From: Bolinopsis microptera
Taxonomy: Eukaryota; Ctenophora; Tentaculata; Lobata; Bolinopsidae
Assembly (NCBI RefSeq): GCF_026151205.1
Contig: NC_087076.1
Span: 22,934,828 to 22,998,827 of the forward strand
Direction: 5' to 3'
Length of the DNA: 64,000 nt
Program-made: the position numbers and the translations under genes
Part shown: one piece after another, positions 55,501-64,000 of the stretch
Position numbering within the stretch: the first letter of the stretch is position 1
Layout of the letters: every line of letters starts with the position of its first letter
Notes under the pieces: model-generated
Seen by the model: the letters and a program-made list of their open reading frames with translations, nothing else
Databases searched by the model: none
Told to the model about the DNA's origin: nothing

Positions 55501-58500
55501 CTGGAAGTGTGACCCATAACCTAGCACCTTGCCTGGAAGTGTGACCCATAACCTAGCACCTTGCCTGGAAGTGTGACCCAAAACCTAGCACCTTGTCTGG
55601 AAGTATGACCCAAAACCTAGCACCTTGCCTGGAAGTGTGACCCATAACCTAGCACCTTGCCTGGAAGTGTGACCCATAACCTAGCACCTTGCCTGGAAGT
55701 GTGACCCATAACCTAGCACCTTGCCTGGAAGTGTGACCCATAACCTAGCACCTTGCCTGGAAGTGTGACCCATAACCTAGCACCTTACCTGGAAGTGTGA
55801 CCCATAACCTAGCACCTTACCTGGAAGTGTGACCCATAACCTAGCACCTTGCCTGGAAGTGTGACCTAACCTAGCACCTTGCCTGGAAGTGTGACCCATA
55901 ACCTAGCACCTTGCCTGAAAGTGTGACCCATAACCTAGCACCTTACCTGGAAGTGTGACCCATAACCTAGCACCTTGCCTGAAAGTGTGACCCATAACCT
56001 AGCACCTTGCCTGGAAGTGTGACCAATAACCTAGCACCTTACCTGGAAGTGTGACCTGTAACCTAGCACTTTGCCTGGAAGTGTGACATATAATTTATTA
56101 CCTTGCCTGGAAGTGTGACCCATAACCTAGCACCTTGCCTGGAAGTGTGACCTATAACCTATCACCTTGCCTGGAAGTGTGACCAATAACCTATCACCTT
56201 GCCTGGAAGTGTGACCAATAACCTAGCACCTTACCTGGAAGTGTGACCCATAACCTAGCACCTTGCCTGGAAGTGTGACCAATAACCTATCACCTTGCCT
56301 GGAAGTGTGACCAATAACCTAGCACCTTACCTGGAAGTGTGACCCATAACCTAGCACCTTGCCTGGAAGTGTGACCCATAACCTAGCACCTTGCCTGGAA
56401 GTGTGACCCATAACCTAGCACCTTGCCTGGAAGTGTGACCAATAAGCTAGCACCTTACCTGGAAGTGTGACCCATAACCTAGCACCTTACCTGGAAGTGT
56501 GACCCATAACCTAGCACCTTGCCTGGAAGTGTGACCCATAACCTAGCACCTTGCCTGGAAGTGTGACCCATAACCTAGCACCTTGCCTGGAAGTGTGACC
56601 AATAACCTAGCACCTTGCCTGGAAGTGTGACCCATAACCTAGCACCTTACCTGGAAGTGTGACCCATAACCTAGCACCTTGCCTGGAAGTGTGACCCATA
56701 ACCTAGCACCTTGCCTGGAAGTGTGACCCATAACCTAGCACCTTGCCTGGAAGTGTGACCCATAACCTAGCACCCTGCCTGGAAGTGTGACCAATAACCT
56801 AGCACCTTGCCTGGAAGTGTAACCCATAACCTAGCACCTTGCCTGGAAGTGTGACCCATAACCTAGCACCTTGCCTGGAAGTGTGACCCATAACCTAGCA
56901 CCTTGCCTGGAAGTGTGACCCACAACCTAGCACCTTACCTGGAAGTGTGACCCATAACCTAGCACCTTACCTGGAAGTGTGACCCATAACCTAGCACCTT
57001 GCCTGGAAGTGTGACCCATAACCTAGCACCTTGCCTGGAAGTGTGACCCATAACCTAGCACCCTGCCTGGAAGTGTGACCAATAACCTAGCACCTTGCCT
57101 GGAAGTGTAACCCATAACCTAGCACCTTGCCTGGAAGTGTGACCCATAACTTAGCACCTTGCCTGGAAGTGTGACCCATAACCTAGCTCCTTGCCTGGAA
57201 GTGTGACCCATAACCTAGCACCTTACCTGGAAGTGTGACCCATAACCTAGCACCTTGCCTGGAAGTGTGACCCATAACCTAGCTCCTTGCCTGGAAGTGT
57301 GACCCATAACCTAGCACCTTGCCTGGAAGTGTGACCCATAACCTAGCACCTTACCTGGAAGTGTGACCCATAACCTAGCACCTTGCCTGGAAGTGTGACC
57401 CATAACCTAGCACCTTACCTGGAAGTGTGACCCATAACCTAGCACCTTACCTGGAAGTGTGACCCATAACCTAGCACCTTGCCTGGAAGTGTGACCCATA
57501 ACCTAGCACCCTGCCTGGAAGTGTGACCAATAACCTAGCACCTTGCCTGGAAGTGTAACCCATAACCTAGCACCTTGCCTGGAAGTGTGACCCATAACCT
57601 AGCTCCTTGCCTGGAAGTGTGACCCATAACTTAGCACCTTGCCTGGAAGTGTGACCCATAACCTAGCTCCTTGCCTGGAAGTGTGACCCATAACCTAGCA
57701 CCTTACCTGGAAGTGTGACCCATAACCTAGCACCTTGCCTGGAAGTGTGACCCATAACTTAGCACCTTGCCTGGAAGTGTGACCCATAACCTAGCTCCTT
57801 GCCTGGAAGTGTGACCCATAACCTAGCACCCTGCCTGGAAGTGTGACCAATAACCTAGCACCTTGCCTGGAAGTGTAACCCATAACCTAGCACCTTGCCT
57901 GGAAGTGTGACCCATAACTTAGCACCTTGCCTGGAAGTGTGACCCATAACCTAGCTCCTTGCCTGGAAGTGTGACCCATAACCTGGCACTTTGCCTGGAA
58001 GTGTGACCAATAACCTAGCACCTTGCCTGGAAGTGTGACCCATAACCTAGCACCTTGCCTGGAAGTGTGACCCATAACCTAGCACCTTGCCTGGAAGTGT
58101 GACCCATAACCTAGCACCTTGCCTGGAAGTGTGACCCATAACCTAGCACCTTGCCTGGAAGTGTGACCCATAACCTAGCACCTTGCCTGGAAGTGTGACC
58201 CATAACCTAGCACCTTGCCTGGAAGTGTGACCCATAAGCTAGCACCTTACCTGGAAGTGTGACCCATAACCTAGCACCTTACCTGGAAGTGTGACCCATA
58301 ACCTAGCACCTTGCCTGGAAGTGTGACCCATAACCTAGCACCTTGCCTGGAAGTGTGACCCATAACCTAGCACCTTGCCTGGAAGTGTGACCAATAACCT
58401 AGCACCTTGCCTGGAAGTGTGACCCATAACCTAGCACCTTACCTGGAAGTGTGACCCATAACCTAGGACCTTGCCTGGAAGTGTGACCCATAACCTAGCA

Positions 58501-59957
58501 CCTTACCTGGAAGTGTGACCCATAACCTAGCACCTTGCCTGGAAGTGTGACCAATAACCTAGCACCTTGCCTGGAAGTGTGACCAATAACCTAGCACCTT
58601 ACCTGGAAGTGTGACCCAGAAACCTAGCACCTTGCCTGGAACCCACATAGTGCAGACTAGTCAGCCCTACCCAACTTACTTCACTCCCCTGTGTAAATTT
58701 GCATTGCTTAAATTTAAATTGTTTATTCCGTAATAATACAGTTAATATGTTTTCAGGCATCAGAAGTATGGCCGTACAAGGGTGAAATGGACTCACAGTC
58801 TCTATTCGTAAGTTTCACTTTGTTGTTGTTTTGTTTATTTTTCATGATGTTTTATGATATATTCACTTTTGATACATATAATATTATATATCAAAAGTTA
58901 GTATGCATAATAACTTAATTTTATTTTGCTATCATGGGTGAAATAGGTGGAACCGTGATATTATGTCATGTGTAATTAAAAACTTAAGAGCAAGTGTTTT
59001 AATAGACAAAACCGGTGGAATTATAATTTGGACAAAGTTCTAATCTTATCACGTGATCAAATTTAGAAATGGATCATATTATAAAGCTATAATAATATAT
59101 TTAAAGATACAAACGTTCCGTTACTAAAATATTGGGATTGAAGGGGATAAATCTGTTAATCTCCAGGTTTCTGGAAATAGTTTAGGATTACCACCTGCAT
59201 GCATCATGTTGGTTCTCATTTAGCTTTGTGCAGTTTAACATACATTTTTTTAATCTTTTGGGAACATGCTAATTACTTTTGGAAACCTGCCAATTATTTT
59301 AAATACACTGAATTGGCGACCACATAATCTGATGATATCATCCCAAGTTTTTAAAAACATTGACGTGGCGATCGCAGAGGTAGTTCAAGTGCCGGAATAT
59401 TTTGCAGAAACTGTTACTCCAACAGTGATTATCCAGTTTAAACGTGTTTTACAAAGATAACTATCATCTTTCCCTCTTATCTCCAAGTAAACAGAACTTA
59501 GATGTATTTTTTTTTCTTTCTTTCGAATGGTTGCCTCAAACCTAGTATGCTCTTGCCTCTTAGTGATTAAGTTTATTTCAAATGTTAATTTTGTAACCAT
59601 TTATAGAATGTGTGTCACTTAAAAGTAATCTATACAGGCAATCTAACGTTGCCATGGTAACATTATAGCTGTACCCTCTACCTCTACTACATTCTATTAA
59701 TGGCTTGTTCTGAGTGCCTCTGGTATTTTGTTTCCTATTCTCACTACTCACTTCATTACTTCACTGCATTTCTTGTTATAAGCTACTAGTTACACGTCAT
59801 TGGATTCCATTCTCGGAATCCTTTTTTCCCAGTTCAGTTTCCATTTTGTTATCTGAGTTTATTTATCTGAGTTTATCTGAAATAGAAAACCAACACTTTA
59901 CAGGCTTTCAAAGAGATTTATCGTTTTATGGAATTTAAGCCTCATGAGGAGTACACG
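52562..59957 (+). CDS. Unrecognised plus-strand gene, first three exons
   Basis: Exon 1 52562-52651 (ATG; MTSAPNKSYSLDSLRRSW, basic/Ser-rich; donor gtaagt), exon 2 58757-58807 (tttcag; ASEVWPYKGEMDSQSLF; gtaagt) and exon 3 59904-59957 (ttacag; AFKEIYRFMEFKPHEEYT; gtaaaa) join in phase 0. The N-terminus looks cytosolic, with possible phosphorylation sites. A candidate exon 4 is 60241-60418 (Cys-rich, donor gtgagt). The first intron contains the 32-bp satellite. Short exons with consensus sites support the model, but no homologue is recognised and the 3' end is not found. Confidence 0.45.
53213..53245 (+). other. G-run (16 G) with G-quadruplex potential
   Basis: G16 at 53217-53232, then ccgggggcgg. 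A run of C occurs at about 53871-53883. Homopolymers of this length are also assembly-error prone. Confidence 0.6.
53499..53557. promoter_or_regulatory. Cluster of three cacgtg E-boxes in an inverted repeat
   Basis: taaagtcacgtgatgt ... ccatcacgtgactatgatcacgtgacttta: three CACGTG cores in about 50 bp, with inverted outer words. They resemble bHLH (Myc/Max/TFEB-type) sites. It may be a small foldback element or an enhancer; untested. Confidence 0.4.
54069..58641. repeat. 32-bp satellite, about 143 units
   Basis: Unit gtgacccataacctagcacc plus ttgcctggaagt. The period is 32 bp with frequent variants (tagctcc, cttacct, gaccaataac, gtctggaagtatgacccaaaac), some in runs that indicate blockwise duplication. 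A few units carry 4-10 bp insertions (ggaacttggaagtg). Lies in the first intron of the gene starting at 52562. Apparent ORFs on the minus strand are period artefacts. Confidence 0.95.
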
Positions 59958-60240
59958 GTAAAATATGTTATAACTTATATAATATATGCACATAATGTTA
60001 TGATATTTCGCAATCTGCACATTTAAAAAACGTTGAACTTCTGATTAGTTAATTGAGTGACACTTTGAATTTAATATTAAAACGTACAGATAACATCTCT
60101 AAAAGTCATCACGTGACGAGTGCTCCTTCCCGTAGAGCAATCTACTTAAAAATATGTATCTTACATTTTGAAGAAGTGGGATCAACGCGTCGTTTTCTCC
60201 TGGTTATGTGTTATTTGGTATAGTTAGGATAGCTAGGATA

Positions 60241-60418
60241 GTTGTTATTGGTTGTAGTAAATTTGGAGGAATACGATATCTCCTGCGAGTGTTGTAGTTC
60301 AGTAGAAAGACAGTTACTATTGGTAGAGAGAGAGAGATACAGTAACCGTGGTAACAGTAACTGTGGAGACAGGTGTTTGACGCATGGGTACGTGTGTTTG
60401 TGTGTCTCTGGGGAGTGT
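60241..60418 (+). CDS. Candidate Cys-rich exon 4 of the 52.6-kb gene
   Basis: Open in phase 0 after gctaggatag, ending at a consensus donor (tgtg|gtgagt). Encodes EEYDISCECCSSVERQ and a stretch with CGDRC, VCLCVSGEC. Cysteine spacing suggests an extracellular or metal-binding segment. Uncertain acceptor. Confidence 0.3.
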
Positions 60419-60474
60419 GGTGAGTAAACACCTGTTTAGAGACGAGATACTGCTACATTGTACATTTAAATGTA

Positions 60475-60661
60475 TAGTTCATTTTATAGTACATTTTAGA
60501 GTACATTTTATAGTACATTTTTATAGTACATTTTTATAGTACATTTTATAGTACATTTTATAGTACATTTTTATAGTACATTTTTATAGTACATTTTATA
60601 GTACATTTTATAGTACATTTTATAGTACATTTTATAGTACATTTTATAGTACATTTTATAG
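60475..60661. repeat. 13-14-bp repeat (tatagtacatttt)
   Basis: About 14 units, varying in T-run length. It begins about 50 bp after the candidate exon 4 donor. Confidence 0.85.
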
Positions 60662-61800
60662 CCCAACCCACTTACATAGTACATACTACTGTATAATAAA
60701 TATATTTTATTGTACTACGTAATAATTAATTAAATATCATAGGTCTATATTTTGATCGGACTACATCAAGTAAATTTAAGCACTACACTATGTACTAACT
60801 ACTTACCTAATGCAACGTTATTACTATTCTTCTTGACCAACTATCCCAGCTATCTTACAAAACACCCAGCTCTACAGCTTATCAGCTTGGTGTTGTGATT
60901 ACTAATTTTAAAGCTTTATTTCTGAGGAAAACGTATCCTTTACGTATTTTTGACGTAATGGTTTGGTTTGACGTATCAGGTGTACAGTTGGCCTCCAATT
61001 CTCCCTATCTGCTGAAATATCCTCCTTTCTTATGTGATTGTGAACAGTTTACGATTGTTTATCAGACGTATTGTTTTGGAATGTTATCAAGGTTCTTAGT
61101 CTGCTACACACGCTCAGTGGGGGAGCTCTTCTTTACATTTTACATTTCTTTTGAGTTTCACCGACAAAAATGAGTCGTTCAATCAATGAAACAAATATCT
61201 GGATGTCGTTGGAAGAAATATTTTGATTACTGTTATAAATATTCCCGTCCTGATTAGATGTGAAGGTTAATCTGGAAGATTACATCATCCGAGTCCCAAA
61301 AACTTAACTATTAATGGATGTCTTCAACCGTTCATTTTGTAGACATCTCTAAACGCTTTATCGTCATAATTTGTTGTCTCTGACGATTATTAATCAAATT
61401 CCAAAAATAAATTGTGGTATTTATACGTATATTTCTAATCATATTTGGTGTAATTTGATAATTAATGCGTTATAATTATTATTAATGGTTATATTAAAAT
61501 TTTCTTTACTTATATACATATTTCCTTCACTTTAATAACACGATATGTTCGTATCGTTGACATTACAAGATATCAAATATCAGATCTGAATGGTTTAAAA
61601 AATGATATTATTGTGATTTTGACGTTATTTACTTCTCATAAGCATGGGTAATTTGTCTTGTAACGATAATAAATGTAAGTTAATTAATAACACCCCTACT
61701 AAGATTTAACTTTTAATAAGCAGGGTTTAATCTAAGTAAGTATCAGACAAGAGCTTATCTCGCCACTGTATACATTTTCTCTTGTTCACCTCAGTTAAAT
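60662..61800. other. No recognisable gene
   Basis: AT-rich. The 60895-61173 open frame lacks splice or family support. Confidence 0.35.
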
Positions 61801-62083
61801 TCCATTTCCTAAGCCCAATGGGACAAAAGGATTTCGCGATTATTTTGGCCAAAAATCGCGATACCGCGAATTTTAACAGACTATACATTAAACTATACTT
61901 AAAATTTGTCGCAAATAATGGGAAAAATCGCGATTCCGTACATGCCGCAATTTCCTTTTGTCCCTGTAAGCCCACCATCCCCACAATCTCAACCAGATGA
62001 TCATACTCTCTGGGAGTGAGCTCAGATCGCAGCTCAGTGAGACACAGCCTACAAGTCACTCTAATAGATGGTAGTTTGACCAT
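61727..62083 (-). CDS. Minus-strand frame split by a MITE, possible exon
   Basis: From ATG 62083 it reads MVKLPSIRVTCRLCLTELRS, then ELTPREYDHLVEIVGMVGL. It passes openly through the MITE (49 codons) and ends RKWNLTEVNKRKCIQW...TYLD. The CRLCL start recalls zinc-binding N-termini but is too short to assign. Insert plus duplication is 157 nt, so removing it changes the downstream frame. Confidence 0.3.
   Translation of the reverse strand: MVKLPSIRVTCRLCLTELRSELTPREYDHLVEIVGMVGLQGQKEIAACTESRFFPLFATNFKYSLMYSLLKFAVSRFLAKIIAKSFCPIGLRKWNLTEVNKRKCIQWRDKLLSDTYLD
61818..61966. mobile_element. hAT-like MITE, copy C (149 bp, inverted relative to A and B)
   Basis: Starts atgggacaaaaggatttcgc (cagggac mutated) and ends gcaatttccttttgtccctg, with 8-bp duplication taagccca at 61810-61817 and 61967-61974. 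It interrupts the minus-strand frame 62083-61727. Confidence 0.85.
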
Positions 62084-62143
62084 AGATGGACAATTTGTTT
62101 TAGGTAGGCTCGATGTTTTGAAGGAGGGGGAATGAAAAGAGGG

Positions 62144-62633
62144 CTATGAATAGTGCATGAGGGCGTTGCCATGGTGACGCATTACGAGGCATTTATTAGT
62201 TGAACAACAAAAGCTAACAACAAAGGCCAAGGTCCTCAAACTTATATTATATGACATACTAATATGATGATATGATATATAACTTAACTTAAATATAATG
62301 TTTTCGACACACATGTACCTCAGGAGATGTATGTAATTGGAGATGAAGCAGTTTTGTAAGTCGTTATGGCAAAAATTAAACAAAGCCAAAAATGCTTTGA
62401 ACAGTACAATGTTTTAAACAATTTTCAGTTAAATTATTCGCTCTAATTCCAGAAAACTCACAATTAAATCTTTTGTTTTCCTTACTAAATAATGAGACCC
62501 AGTGCAGGATATCAATGACATAACGATTAATGCCATCTAACCCTTCAAATAACATTAAAAACGACTCACAAAGCATTTTACCGATTTGCTTGATAACAAT
62601 ACGAGATAGCATGCACAAACTTTTAACATACAA
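62144..62633 (-). other. Two unassigned minus-strand open frames
   Basis: 62633-62376 (85 aa, includes LCESFLMLFEGLDGINRYV) and 62389-62144 overlap. No motif or splice support; possibly transposon debris. Confidence 0.2.
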
Positions 62634-63147
62634 AAAACAATTCCTAATTAAGCGATTCTAGTGCGTGATTGGAGTTGTTTTAATCACTTGTTACTGTACA
62701 CTTTCCATTTGTATCTCTGGTAACTGCTCCTTTCGTTCTTTATGTTCGCCTCAAATATTGTAGATCCTGGTTTATGTTTATTTTTCTGTTGTGAAATTAT
62801 CTACAAAAACAATGTGACTAGCTAGGATGTCGATGTTTTAAACTACTCTTTACACTATATTGTGGTCGTCACTCAAACAAGATGTTGTGACAATTTGTAC
62901 GCAAAAATTCCAAATGTTTATCTTACATTGATTTGATGTGTCTGGTTTAAAATAAGCGGAACTGTTTGATCGCCTACTTAATTAACTACTACTTACTACT
63001 ATGTCGGAACTAAGTCCGATCTACGCCAGATAACCCCTCCATATATCCCTGTCCCGCATCAGGGTTCACAGTTCCTCTTTAGAGTTTGTCCCAACTTCCT
63101 TCAGTAACATAGACAAGTAGCTTTGTCTTGATTGCCTACTTAATAAA

Positions 63148-63465
63148 GTGATACCTCAATACCGTGTAATAACTAATCCGTCCGGACTCAACTCTAACAC
63201 ACAATATTTTAAACTCAATTGTATAGAAATAGAATATATTTACTCCTACTTCCCAGTGGGCACTATGAATAACTCTACTTACCTTGGTAATGAGCGTACT
63301 AAGTTTTATTTGAGTAGTTCTGGAATAGACTGTGACGTCACTGTGACGTTTACCTACGTCACTGGGACATTTCCTCTAAGGAATCCCACACATTTTGTTC
63401 AGAAAGGAAACACTTCCTCTCAAAAATCAAAACATGGTTGCCTTTTTGAAATATTGAATGATTAA
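63148..63465 (+). CDS. Unassigned 105-aa open frame
   Basis: Reads MIPQYRVITNPSGLNSNTQY, then SYFPVGTMNNSTYLGNERT and DCDVTVTFTYVTGTFPL. Its beta-rich, Asn/Thr-rich composition with sequons (NNST) could be an extracellular-domain exon. No homologue recognised, and no clear splice sites or signal peptide. Confidence 0.25.
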   Translation: MIPQYRVITNPSGLNSNTQYFKLNCIEIEYIYSYFPVGTMNNSTYLGNERTKFYLSSSGIDCDVTVTFTYVTGTFPLRNPTHFVQKGNTSSQKSKHGCLFEILND

Positions 63466-64000
63466 ATTTATTTGAAGCTTTGAATATTATTTAAATAGCA
63501 TCACACAGATCACAGTGGATATTGTAATAACATCATGAGGAGTGAATAAAGCTTAAAAACTTAACGTCAGTAATTATGGTAACACCTTACATACTTTTGA
63601 TACTTTTGATTTCTTCGGCAGTGTTAGCATATGGGGTCTTACTAGTTGTTAGTTCTAGACATGTCTTAAAAACCAAAACAAAAGCGACAATTATGTAATT
63701 TTTGTACACTTTGTGATGAAGATCTCGCATTTACTCGACAAAACTGCTTTCATTGCATTCCCCAGTCTCCATGTCACGTTTGTTTATAATATGTATATTA
63801 TCTTATCAATATTATAATACCGCATTTCTAACTCTGCAACTTTTGTGTGATTCGCTTGAAAACCCAGAACAATGCTTGAAATCTCAGAACAATGCTTGAG
63901 AACAATGCCGCTACATTATAGGAACAAATTAGCATCTCACGCCCTTTGAGCAAGTCACGCACTGTGAGCAGTGAGCATGTACTAATTTGAGTGTTGTACA
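63466..64000. other. Window end, no gene seen
   Basis: AT-rich sequence. A short duplicated word (cagaacaatgcttga) is found near 63870. Confidence 0.35.

Noticed and set aside
55044..58075. MGHTSRQGAR-type repeat proteins
   Set aside because: Shadow frames of the 32-bp satellite; stops appear whenever unit length or variant changes.

Overview
The window is nuclear DNA of an invertebrate animal. It is AT-rich, with spliceosomal introns (GT..AG), metazoan gene families (COP9 signalosome subunit 3, a rhodopsin-type GPCR, TPGS2, F-box/LRR, tandem C2 domains), many non-LTR retrotransposon pieces, several families of small terminal-inverted-repeat elements and long satellite arrays. Protein divergence from vertebrate homologues is large. 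The phylum cannot be named from sequence alone; a compact non-bilaterian or marine invertebrate genome would fit.

Layout. 1-1.9 kb: 3' part of COPS3 (+), whose terminal exon start is present three times. 2-6.3 kb: gene-poor, with two inverted-repeat elements. 6.3-6.7 kb: small secreted Cys protein (+). 7.5-43.1 kb: one long minus-strand gene, rebuilt here from nine exons that all join in phase, encoding a protein of about 373 aa with two C2 domains. Its introns hold a 79-unit satellite of 96 bp (9.7-17.3 kb), a 7-bp satellite (19.4-20.2 kb), a PAP2-type phosphatase (+, 21.9-22.6 kb), a PPT2-like lysosomal thioesterase (-, 24.8-25.9 kb), a six-exon class A GPCR (+, 33.6-36.6 kb) and an intact LINE ORF lying between Tc1/mariner-type inverted termini (38.5-42.6 kb). 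43.5-46.6 kb: TPGS2 and an F-box/LRR gene, both intronless and on the minus strand. 48.6-49.9 kb: a two-exon gene for a small membrane protein (+). 52.6-60 kb: exons of an unrecognised plus-strand gene with a 4.6-kb satellite of 32-bp units in its first intron. 60-64 kb: repeats, a hAT-like MITE and weak ORFs.

The most unusual signal is a recurrent pattern. In four places a tandem array ends exactly at, or contains, a 3' splice site: COPS3 terminal exon (3 copies of about 80 bp), GPCR exon 3 (15 copies of a 20-bp branch-point-plus-AG module), C2-gene exon 6 (7-bp array up to the AG) and C2-gene exon 7 (96-bp unit carrying acceptor, first 37 nt of the exon and a GT donor-like end). The 96-bp array therefore presents 78 potential cryptic mini-exons, and any of them, if spliced in, would truncate the second C2 domain. 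This is a sequence observation plus inference; RNA data would be decisive.
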